Shown here: piece by piece, positions 1-6,181 of the stretch
Layout: each line of letters starts with the position of its first letter
How positions within the stretch are numbered: position 1 is the first letter of the stretch
Origin: Opitutaceae bacterium
Lineage (GTDB): Bacteria; Verrucomicrobiota; Verrucomicrobiia; Opitutales; Opitutaceae
NCBI GenBank assembly: GCA_020847775.1
Contig: JADLBI010000317.1
Coordinates: 1-8,272 of the forward strand
DNA: 8,272 nt
Direction of reading: 5' to 3'
Notes under the pieces: generated by a model
The model's database searches: none
What the model was told of the DNA's origin: nothing
What the model saw: only the letters and a program-made list of their open reading frames with translations
Translations under genes and position numbers: made by a program

Positions 1-711
1 GAGCGCGCTCGCGTAGTTTTCCAACTCGGTGATGAGGCTCTTGTTCGTATTGAGCAGGTAATTATAGCCAAAGACTGACGGAATGGCGACGACCAAGCCG
101 GCAATCGTGGTTAGCAGCGCGGCGGAAACGCCGGGCGCCAGCGCCGCAATCGAGGCAGACTGCATCATGGATACCGCGCCGAACGCCTCCATGACCCCCC
201 ACACCGTGCCAAGCAGACCAAGGAAAGGCGCGCCCGTCACGATGCTGGCGAGAAAGATCATGCTGGTCTCGTAGCGCAGCGCTTGTCGGGAAAGCGCGCG
301 TTGCAGCGCGTTTTCCGCCTGTTCGAGTTTCGCCCGCGAGTTATTCTCCCCCCGCTCCTTGGCGATGGCGGCCGCGCGCCAGTAGCTCTCCACCGCGTCG
401 GCAAAAAGATCGGCGTAGGGGATCGCGCGGCGGTTGCGAAACGACTCCGGCAGATCGAGCAACGAACGCTGGTCGCGCAGGTGTGATTCAAAGGCGTAAT
501 TGAGCGAGCGCAGCCGCTTCAGTTCAAAATGCTTCCCAAACATGATCGTCCACGCGACGAGACTGAACAGCATCAGGCCGACCGTGATCACCTGCCCGAC
601 GACGTCGCATTGCAGGAAAACTTGGATGATGTTGACCGTCGCAAGGACGGGGGTTGGGGCGAACGGCTCTAGCATAGCGGTGCCAAGAGTTGGCGGCTTT
701 GGGAGTGTCAT
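1..711 (-). CDS. MotA/TolQ/ExbB proton-channel family protein (C-terminus cut by window edge)
   Basis: Inner-membrane subunit of a proton-driven energiser (TolQ-TolR or ExbB-ExbD type). Reading the minus strand from the ATG at 711 gives 237 residues without a stop, reaching the left edge. There is a hydrophobic helix at about residues 38-58, a charged cytoplasmic region at about 60-145, and two more helices at about 150-173 and 192-215. The third part carries the family signatures: APFLGLLGTVWGV (161-173) and APGVSAALLTTIAGLVVAIP (192-211). At 237 residues it is about as long as a whole TolQ, so only a few residues should be missing. A stop codon (TGA) directly precedes the ATG at 711, so 711 is the most upstream ATG. 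The ATG at 675 (MLEPFAP...) is a plausible alternative, and neither has a clear Shine-Dalgarno. Its TolR/ExbD-type partner would be expected beyond the left edge. TolQ, ExbB and other members cannot be told apart from this fragment alone. Confidence 0.93.
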   Translation of the reverse strand, partial: MTLPKPPTLGTAMLEPFAPTPVLATVNIIQVFLQCDVVGQVITVGLMLFSLVAWTIMFGKHFELKRLRSLNYAFESHLRDQRSLLDLPESFRNRRAIPYADLFADAVESYWRAAAIAKERGENNSRAKLEQAENALQRALSRQALRYETSMIFLASIVTGAPFLGLLGTVWGVMEAFGAVSMMQSASIAALAPGVSAALLTTIAGLVVAIPSVFGYNYLLNTNKSLITELENYASAL

Positions 712-790
712 TCAACGTAAATGCCAAATTTTCGCGCGCGAATCTGTTTGCGACGGTGCGCGGTGAAATTTTCCTTCCTTCTCGCCTGCC
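712..790. promoter_or_regulatory. Divergent intergenic region with palindrome TTCGCGCGCGAA
   Basis: This 79-nt gap separates the start codons of the divergent proton-channel gene and PfkB kinase gene, so promoters for both directions should lie here or just inside the genes. It contains a perfect 12-bp palindrome, TTCGCGCGCGAA, at 731-742, flanked by A/T-rich bases (AAATT on the left). I could not find a convincing sigma-70 -35/-10 pair on either strand. The palindrome could be an operator, but that is inference from position and symmetry only. Confidence 0.35.
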
Positions 791-1903
791 ATGGATTTCA
801 AAACCCGCACCCTTCAGGAACTGCGCGCCCACCGCGCCAAACTCGCCTCCCGGCACTCCCTCGTGGGTTTCGACGGCTTTGTGGACACTATCGTGACGCC
901 GGTGGCCCTGCGCGCCGGGCAAGGGGAGAACTTTACGCCAATCGGCACGATCGCCGAATTCGGCCAGCGTATCCTCGCCGCCGCCGGCAAGAGCACTAAC
1001 CTCGAGTTCTATCCGCGCATGGACAAGCTCGGCGGAAACGGCCCGATCATGGCCAACGCGCTGCTCGCCCAAGGCTCCAGCTTGACCTATATCGGCGCAC
1101 TCGGTCGGCCCAACCTCAATCCGGTCTTCGCCGACATGGCCGCGCGCTCCGAGGTGTTCAGCCTGTGTGATCCCGCGGCCACCACCGCGGTGGAATTCAA
1201 CGACGGCAAGCTCATGCTCGGCATGATGAAATCACTCGACGAGGTCACGCCCGAGACCATCGCCGCCGTCTTGAGCGCCGACGGCTACCGTGCCGCACTC
1301 GCCAGAGCCGACCTTATCGCCCTGGTCAACTGGACCATGATTCCCAACCTGACCGCGGTTTTCACCGACCTGGTCGAGCGCGTCCTGCCGCAAATCCCCG
1401 TCAAGCCTGGCCGCGTGTTTTTCTTCGACCTCGCAGATCCCGAAAAACGCTCCCCCTCCGATTTGGTTTACGCGCTCGAGACCATCGCCAAGTTCGAGCA
1501 ATTCGGCTCGGTCACGCTCGGCCTCAATCTCAAGGAGGCCCAACAGGTCTTCTCCGTGCTCGGCTTCGGCACGGAAACCGAAACTGAAAACGGCCTGCGC
1601 AATATGGCCGCCAAGATTCGCGAACGTCTCGACCTCACCACAGTTGTGGTTCACCCGAAAGAGTCGGCCGCCTGCGCGAATCGCGACGGTACATTCTGGG
1701 TGCCCGGTCCCTATGTCGCCAAGCCGCTCATCACCACCGGCGCGGGCGATCACTTCAACGCCGGGTTCACCGCGGGCCAACTCATGGGTCTCGCCCCCGA
1801 ATCCTGCCTCGGCACCGGCGTTTGCACCAGCGGGCATTATGTGCGCACCGGTCTGAGTCCCACGATCGGTGATCTCGAAACCTTCCTCGCCAATTGGCGT
1901 TGA
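791..1903 (+). CDS. PfkB/ribokinase-family carbohydrate kinase, substrate unknown
   Basis: A 370-residue cytoplasmic sugar or nucleoside kinase of the ribokinase (PfkB) fold, expected to transfer the ATP gamma-phosphate to a hydroxyl group. The N-terminal strand is SLVGFDGFVDTIV (about residues 23-35). The substrate-side glycine motif is LGGNGPIMANAL (80-91). Near the C-terminus lies the PfkB signature TTGAGDHFNAGF, in which G317-A318-G319-D320 form the anion hole and catalytic base. It is somewhat longer than a typical ribokinase (about 300-330 residues). The substrate cannot be assigned from sequence; fructose, adenosine and other sugars are all possible. The start is the ATG at 791, the first that gives the full N-terminal strand; no strong Shine-Dalgarno is visible. 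It is followed after 17 nt by tmk and heads a four-gene plus-strand run. The long antisense frame across it is a GC-composition shadow. Confidence 0.9.
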   Translation: MDFKTRTLQELRAHRAKLASRHSLVGFDGFVDTIVTPVALRAGQGENFTPIGTIAEFGQRILAAAGKSTNLEFYPRMDKLGGNGPIMANALLAQGSSLTYIGALGRPNLNPVFADMAARSEVFSLCDPAATTAVEFNDGKLMLGMMKSLDEVTPETIAAVLSADGYRAALARADLIALVNWTMIPNLTAVFTDLVERVLPQIPVKPGRVFFFDLADPEKRSPSDLVYALETIAKFEQFGSVTLGLNLKEAQQVFSVLGFGTETETENGLRNMAAKIRERLDLTTVVVHPKESAACANRDGTFWVPGPYVAKPLITTGAGDHFNAGFTAGQLMGLAPESCLGTGVCTSGHYVRTGLSPTIGDLETFLANWR

Positions 1904-1920
1904 TCGCCCCACCCTGCCCC

Positions 1921-2571
1921 ATGCCACTGAAAACTCAGCATACCGGTCGGCTTATCTCTTTCGAAGGTTCCGAAGGCAGCGGTAAATCCACCCAGATTTC
2001 CCTGCTCGCCGCCCACCTGAAAAAATTGGGCAAGGATGTCATCACCACCCGCGAACCCGGCGGTACCGAGATCGGCGAGCAGATCCGCAACATCATCGTC
2101 CATAATTCCAAGGGCGACGAAATGTGCCCCGAGACCGAACTCCTGCTCTTTACCGCCGCGCGCGCCCAGGTCGTGCGCGAAGTCATCGCGCCGGCACTAC
2201 TCGCGGGCAAATTCGTTCTCAGCGACCGCTTCCTCGACTCATCCACGGTTTACCAAGGCATCGCGCGCAATCTCGCCGCCGGTCCCGTCGCGGAGATCAA
2301 TCGCTTCGCCATCGGCAACGTCATGCCCGACATCACCGTGATCATAGATGTGCCTACCGACGTAAGCATCGCTCGACTCAAACAGCGCGTGACCGACCTG
2401 CCCGACCGCATGGAGCGAGAGAACATCGATTTTTACACCAAGGTCCGCGACGGTTATCTGCTACTCGCGCGCACCATGACCGACCGCATCATCCTCGTGG
2501 ACGGCACCAGGCCTATCGCGCAGGTTTCGCAGGCCATCTGGGAACACGTGCGGGTGCGGTTAGGTTTGTGA
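1921..2571 (+). CDS. tmk: Thymidylate kinase (dTMP kinase)
   Basis: Phosphorylates dTMP to dTDP with ATP, the step shared by the de novo and salvage routes to dTTP. The product has 216 residues, the usual length. The P-loop is FEGSEGSGKST (residues 14-24). TREPGGTEIGEQIR follows, the loop typical of bacterial enzymes. The nucleotide-binding DRF motif is D102-R103-F104, continuing LDSSTVYQG. The LID segment is at about 156-166 with R156, D162, R163 and E165. Arginine is in the LID rather than in the P-loop, as in the E. coli-like class (family knowledge). I chose the ATG at 1921, which places the P-loop at the normal distance from the N-terminus. An in-frame TTG at 1894 would add nine residues and overlap pfkB, and looks less likely. 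It lies 17 nt after the PfkB gene and 2 nt before holB, a common bacterial tmk-holB pairing. Confidence 0.97.
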   Translation: MPLKTQHTGRLISFEGSEGSGKSTQISLLAAHLKKLGKDVITTREPGGTEIGEQIRNIIVHNSKGDEMCPETELLLFTAARAQVVREVIAPALLAGKFVLSDRFLDSSTVYQGIARNLAAGPVAEINRFAIGNVMPDITVIIDVPTDVSIARLKQRVTDLPDRMERENIDFYTKVRDGYLLLARTMTDRIILVDGTRPIAQVSQAIWEHVRVRLGL

Positions 2572-2573
2572 TC

Positions 2574-3530
2574 ATGACCGAGCGCGTCGCATGGCCTCCG
2601 CCACTGGTCGGCACTCCGGCCGTTGCCGTGATTGAAAACGCCATCGCGCGGCAACGGCTCTCCCACAGCGTCCTACTTCATGGCGACGATCTCACGATGC
2701 TCGTGCAAATCGCCCAGGCCATCGCCGATCGCCTTCTCAATACCCCGGAATCGTCCGCCCACTTCACGCCCGACTCCCACCCGGACTGCTTCGACCTTCG
2801 CCCCACCGGTAAGATGCGCCAGATCACTGCGGAAAACACCCGCGAGCTCATTGGCAAGGTGCAGGTTTCTACCCACATCGCACCGCGCAAGGTCGCCATC
2901 ATCCACGAGTGCGACCGTATGAATCTGGCGGCGGCCAATATTTTTCTCAAAACGCTGGAGGAGCCGCCCGCCCACACCACGCTACTGCTCCTCACCACAC
3001 GCCCCTACGCCTTGCTGCCAACGATCCGCAGCCGCGTCCTGCTATTCCGTTTTCCCTCCGTTGGCACGACCACCGAGCACGTCGGCTTCCCTGCCTGGCT
3101 CACCGATTACCAAGCTTGGCTCGGGAGATTGGCCGCGGGTGTGACCAACAAGCGCGATGTGGCCGATCATGTCTTCACCCTTTACGGACTCGTTGCGCGT
3201 TTTGACGCGATTCTCGAGGCCGCCACGAGCGAAGCTTGGAAAACCGAAAAAGATAAACTGCCGGCCGACTTGGATGACGACGAGCAAGTCGCCATCGAAA
3301 CCGGCCTGGCCAATGGCATCCGACAAGCGCTGTTCGCGGGCATCGAACACGCCACTCGCGCCTACGCCGTACCGCGGCTGCGCACCAGTGACGCCGCCGC
3401 GCAGTCAGCACACACCGCCGCGATCACCGCACTAGAGCACAATGTCGGGCTGCTTCGCCTGAACCTCAATGTCGCCACCGCGCTCGAGAATTTTTTGCTC
3501 AGTTCGCTGCGGCTTTGGGCCAAACGCTGA
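2574..3530 (+). CDS. holB: DNA polymerase III delta-prime subunit (clamp loader)
   Basis: A 318-residue clamp-loader subunit of the AAA+ type, which with delta and tau/gamma loads the sliding clamp onto DNA. The N-terminus has the expected RLSHSVLLHG segment (28-37). Where a working Walker A would continue GxxGxGKT, this protein reads HGDDLTMLV (36-44), so the P-loop is degenerate, as in E. coli delta-prime. The Walker B-like stretch KVAIIHECDRMN (106-117) and AAANIFLKTLEEPP (119-132) are the strongest family match. TTRPYALLPTIRSR (141-154) covers the sensor-1 region and retains the SR of the SRC motif, with Val155 in place of Cys. The four-cysteine zinc module usual after the P-loop is not visible. 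The start is the ATG at 2574, 2 nt after the tmk stop, implying co-translation. The same frame is open far upstream inside tmk, but that part is a shadow. The C-terminal half is helical-looking and less conserved. Confidence 0.9.
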   Translation: MTERVAWPPPLVGTPAVAVIENAIARQRLSHSVLLHGDDLTMLVQIAQAIADRLLNTPESSAHFTPDSHPDCFDLRPTGKMRQITAENTRELIGKVQVSTHIAPRKVAIIHECDRMNLAAANIFLKTLEEPPAHTTLLLLTTRPYALLPTIRSRVLLFRFPSVGTTTEHVGFPAWLTDYQAWLGRLAAGVTNKRDVADHVFTLYGLVARFDAILEAATSEAWKTEKDKLPADLDDDEQVAIETGLANGIRQALFAGIEHATRAYAVPRLRTSDAAAQSAHTAAITALEHNVGLLRLNLNVATALENFLLSSLRLWAKR

Positions 3531-3563
3531 AACAAAGTCAGTCGCGCACGGCAAGCACCCGCC

Positions 3564-4856
3564 ATGTCCCACTCGGTCCCCCTCCTGACCAAAACCGAAA
3601 CCCGCTCCTCGCTTCACTGGTTCAACTGGAACATAAGCCTGCGGAGTGTTTTCGACACGATCTGCGGCGGCCCCACCATGGTTTTCGTGGCCTTCGCCTT
3701 GGCCATCGGCATTCCGCGCAACATGATGGGCTATTTCAGCGCGGTGCTTAGCGTCGCCTGTATTGCCCAACTACTCTGCCTGCCGCTGGCCAACCGCGTG
3801 CGGCGGCGCAAGCGCTTCATTTTGCTGTTGGCAGTAACCGAGCCGGTGTTGGTGCTGCTGGCCATCCTAGCGGCCCCAACGCTACCGGAAGCACACCGGC
3901 CGCTGATTCTGGGCGCGGCCGTTTTTCTAGCGGCGTCCTGCCTGCATCTCACCCGCCCGTTTGCCGACGATTGGCTCGCCACCACGATCCCCAGCGGGCT
4001 ACGCGGACGCTACATAGGGCGGCGTATCCGTTTCATTAGCTTCGCCATCATTGCGGCCACTCTAGTGGTCGGGCTGGCCGTGGACGCGATTGGCACAAAC
4101 AACATCGCTGGACTGACAACCTTGCTAGTCACCGGTGCCGCGTTCGGCATTGCGGCCGCCCTATCCTTGAGCCGTGTGACGATGCATGAGGCCGTCGCGT
4201 CGCCGCGCTATCAAGTGCGCGAGTTCTGGTCGGCCCTGCAAAACCACGCCTTCCGCCGACTCCTGTTAGGCACGCTCATTTTCACTCTGCCGTTTTTCTT
4301 CGCCGTGGCCTACTATCAAGTGTTCAACCTTGAGGTGCTACATATGCGACCGTGGCTCATCGCCACTATGGGCGTAGGTTACCTGCTCGTGAAACTCCTG
4401 CTCACCCCGTGGCTCGGCGTGCTTTGCGACCGTATCGGACCGTGGCGGATGCTCTGGATCGCCGGACCTGTTTATGCGGTGTTCTTCCTTTGTTTTCCAT
4501 TCACTGACGTTGGCCGGGCCTGGCCGATCATGATTGCCTGGGCCTTCGTCGCGGTGGCTGACGGCATCTATGGCGTGGCGGCCCCGGCCTCACTCTACGC
4601 CACCGTCCCGGTCGACGGCGCGCGCCCCGCCTACTTCGCACTCTATAACCTGGTCAGTCTCGGTGCCTATGCGATCGGCGGGTTAATCGCCGTGCCTTTA
4701 CTGGGCTGGCTGGCTGGAATCGATTGGGCACTCGGCCCAGCCAAGCTTGGCGGCTACCATCTCTTCTACGCGCTCTGCGGTGTGACAATGATCTTCTGCA
4801 CCTTGGCGGTGTTTTTATTTCCTAAATCACGGCGAACCAATTCGCTGTATGACTGA
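3564..4856 (+). CDS. Major facilitator superfamily transporter
   Basis: A 430-residue polytopic inner-membrane carrier. Hydropathy read by eye gives about 12 helices: roughly 34-50, 55-75, 85-105, 110-128, 155-175, 180-200, 232-255, 265-285, 293-312, 316-340, 355-378 and 395-422. The MFS loop motif appears in weak form after helix 2 (LANRVRRRKR) and again after helix 8 (LCDRIGPWRM), matching the two six-helix halves. Length and layout fit the superfamily, but no substrate-specific motif is recognisable. The start is the ATG at 3564, 33 nt after the holB stop, so it may be the last gene of the pfkB-tmk-holB run; a separate promoter cannot be excluded. A role in sugar uptake or efflux would suit the nearby PfkB kinase but is conjecture. 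The 3' end contains one copy of the palindrome GCCAAGCTTGGC at 4740-4751. Confidence 0.85.
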   Translation: MSHSVPLLTKTETRSSLHWFNWNISLRSVFDTICGGPTMVFVAFALAIGIPRNMMGYFSAVLSVACIAQLLCLPLANRVRRRKRFILLLAVTEPVLVLLAILAAPTLPEAHRPLILGAAVFLAASCLHLTRPFADDWLATTIPSGLRGRYIGRRIRFISFAIIAATLVVGLAVDAIGTNNIAGLTTLLVTGAAFGIAAALSLSRVTMHEAVASPRYQVREFWSALQNHAFRRLLLGTLIFTLPFFFAVAYYQVFNLEVLHMRPWLIATMGVGYLLVKLLLTPWLGVLCDRIGPWRMLWIAGPVYAVFFLCFPFTDVGRAWPIMIAWAFVAVADGIYGVAAPASLYATVPVDGARPAYFALYNLVSLGAYAIGGLIAVPLLGWLAGIDWALGPAKLGGYHLFYALCGVTMIFCTLAVFLFPKSRRTNSLYD

Positions 4857-4874
4857 ATATTGGCCAAGCTTGGC
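4740..4874. repeat. Pair of identical 12-bp palindromes GCCAAGCTTGGC flanking the MFS gene end
   Basis: A perfect 12-bp palindrome, GCCAAGCTTGGC, occurs at 4740-4751 inside the 3' end of the MFS gene and again at 4863-4874, just after its stop codon, 123 bp apart. A third copy of the inner 11 bases (CCAAGCTTGGC) lies at 3110-3120 in holB, where the match to the 4864 copy extends to 15 bases (CCAAGCTTGGCTCGG). Two of the three are inside coding sequence, so chance or codon constraint is possible. The function is unknown. Confidence 0.4.
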
Positions 4875-5161
4875 TCGGCGGCTTCGAATTTACGGCCCAT
4901 CTCCAGTGCGATTCGCACCGTCCAAGTTCTCACCTCGCGCGGCACCAGCGTGTGGGTCGGGGCACCGGGCGGGGCTCATCCAGCCCGTCCGTCGCCGTGT
5001 TCGTGGCCTCCAACGCGATCGCCGGGCCAAGCCTCTAGGAGTGGGCGAATCGTCGTCCCTGATACGCACCGAAACTCCTATGGTCGCTTGACCGCGCCTG
5101 CAGTCCATCCCGCAGTTTCGCTGCCACACCACTTTCGTAGTCAAATGCGCAACCTATCAGG
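4857..5161. other. Intergenic region between convergent genes; possible degenerate coding remnant
   Basis: These 305 nt lie between the stop of the MFS gene and the stop of the downstream minus-strand glycosyltransferase. I recognise no gene here. Two plus-strand frames look locally protein-like: one from a TTG at 4860 (AKLGSAASNLRPISSAIRTV, then VLTSRGTSVWVGAPGG), and one from about 4853 to the TAG at 5036-5038 (QAWLGGFEFTAHLQ, ending SVAVFVASNAIAGPSL). Neither has a ribosome-binding site or a match I can name, and the pattern could be a frameshifted remnant or GC-rich chance. Weak inverted repeats are present: GGGCT/AGCCC (4972-4986), TAGGAGT/ACTCCTA (5036-5042 with 5074-5080) and AACCT/AGGTT (5151-5163, overlapping the glycosyltransferase stop). 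None is followed by a T-run, so no Rho-independent terminator is supported although two transcription units should end here. Confidence 0.4.
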
Positions 5162-6181
5162 TTACAATTTCCCGATGGACGTGATTAATGATTCCGCCGT
5201 GCCGCGCCAGGTCGGTAAAGGACGGATGACTGCTTCGCGGGACAGTCGTTGAGCGTGCGGTGCGGTGATCAGGCAAGCGCGCATGGCATCCCGCCAAGCG
5301 ATCCGATCATTGGTCGGCAACAACACCGCGCCACCCGCCGACGCGTTCTCCCGAATGGGCGGAATATCACTGCACAGGCACGGCACGCCGCGCCACATCG
5401 CCTCCAGCACCGGCAATCCGCAGCCTTCCGCCTGCGAGGGGAATACCGCCGCCCGCGCCGATGCATATAATCGCGCCAAGCCCGCGTCGTCCAAGCGCGC
5501 ATGGTGGTGCAATCCGCTCCATTTACGACGTAGCTGCTTAATACGCTGTGCGACTGGCCGACCAAAATTCGGGTTCACGCGGCCGACCAGATGCAATTCA
5601 AATTGCAGCCCTTCGCTCCACAGCGATTCGCAGACCTCGAGCAGAAACGCCTGGTTCTTCCGTGGCTCGAGGATGCCTACGCTCAACAACACCGGCTCAG
5701 TCTCATCCTGCGGTGCCGTTACCCGCGCCGCACCGTCGAAATCCGCTCCAAGGCTCAGCACCTCGATCGGTGGCGTCCGCTCCAATCCGAGCCACGCCCA
5801 ATAACCGGCTAGCTCCAGCTTGCTGGCCTCGGACACTGCGAAAACCAAGTCGAAGCCGGCGAGCATTTTGAGATAGGCCGGATGCCGCGCCACGCTTTGT
5901 GGCCATGTGATATGCGGGAATTTTAATGGAATCGCGTCGTGAAAAATCGCCGCAAGCCGGCACGGCCGCCTTTGGGCCACCTCATTCCAACCCGGTCGCT
6001 CGTCCGGCGCAAACACCTCGGCGGTGAGCCACCAATCGCGGCGAACCGCCGCCCCTAGCCAATTCCAACTAGCGACGGCGGTAGCGTCCTCGCCTAACTC
6101 CGCCATCAACCGAGTGGACACCCGCTGCAGTCCGGAATGGTGCGCGGTTTGCGCCGCCTTGGTGCAATCGAACCAGATCAT
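5162..6181 (-). CDS. GT4-type glycosyltransferase (second gene of pair)
   Basis: A 339-residue retaining glycosyltransferase with GT-B fold, expected to move a sugar from a nucleotide-sugar donor onto a growing glycan at the cytoplasmic face. The N-terminal domain begins MIWFDCTKAA and SGLQRV (16-21), which resembles the acceptor-side loop of GT4 enzymes. AAIFHDAIPLKFP (77-89) and FDLVFAVSEAS (110-120) are typical of the end of that domain. The donor domain opens at LLSVGILEPRKNQAFLLE (165-182), with R174 and K175 as the expected phosphate contacts, and carries the E-x7-E motif E252-GCGLPVL-E260. No signal peptide or membrane helix is evident. Its ATG at 6181 overlaps the TGA of the upstream glycosyltransferase (ATGA, 6178-6181), so the two are translationally coupled. 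It ends with TAA at 5162-5164. Donor and acceptor sugars cannot be told from the sequence; exopolysaccharide or O-antigen-like synthesis is a reasonable inference. Confidence 0.9.
   Translation of the reverse strand: MIWFDCTKAAQTAHHSGLQRVSTRLMAELGEDATAVASWNWLGAAVRRDWWLTAEVFAPDERPGWNEVAQRRPCRLAAIFHDAIPLKFPHITWPQSVARHPAYLKMLAGFDLVFAVSEASKLELAGYWAWLGLERTPPIEVLSLGADFDGAARVTAPQDETEPVLLSVGILEPRKNQAFLLEVCESLWSEGLQFELHLVGRVNPNFGRPVAQRIKQLRRKWSGLHHHARLDDAGLARLYASARAAVFPSQAEGCGLPVLEAMWRGVPCLCSDIPPIRENASAGGAVLLPTNDRIAWRDAMRACLITAPHAQRLSREAVIRPLPTWRGTAESLITSIGKL

Noticed and set aside
524..1072. 182-codon minus-strand frame crossing the proton-channel gene start and the kinase gene
   Set aside because: It overlaps two well-supported genes in other frames, and its sequence is Arg/Pro-rich without family resemblance.
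1232..1927. 231-codon open frame antisense to the PfkB kinase gene
   Set aside because: It mirrors the codon structure of a clear kinase gene in GC-rich DNA, has no recognisable domain, and its product is low-complexity in Gly, Glu and Ala.
2124..2573. N-terminal extension of the holB frame into tmk
   Set aside because: The extension is Arg/His-rich shadow of tmk in another frame; real delta-prime sequence begins at the ATG at 2574.
4972..4986. GGGCT/AGCCC hairpin as a Rho-independent terminator for the MFS gene
   Set aside because: Only five base pairs and no following T-run.
4860..5252. 130-codon plus-strand frame as an intact gene
   Set aside because: No ribosome-binding site, a TTG start, overlap with the 3' end of the glycosyltransferase, and Pro/Ser/Arg-rich tail; kept only as a possible remnant.
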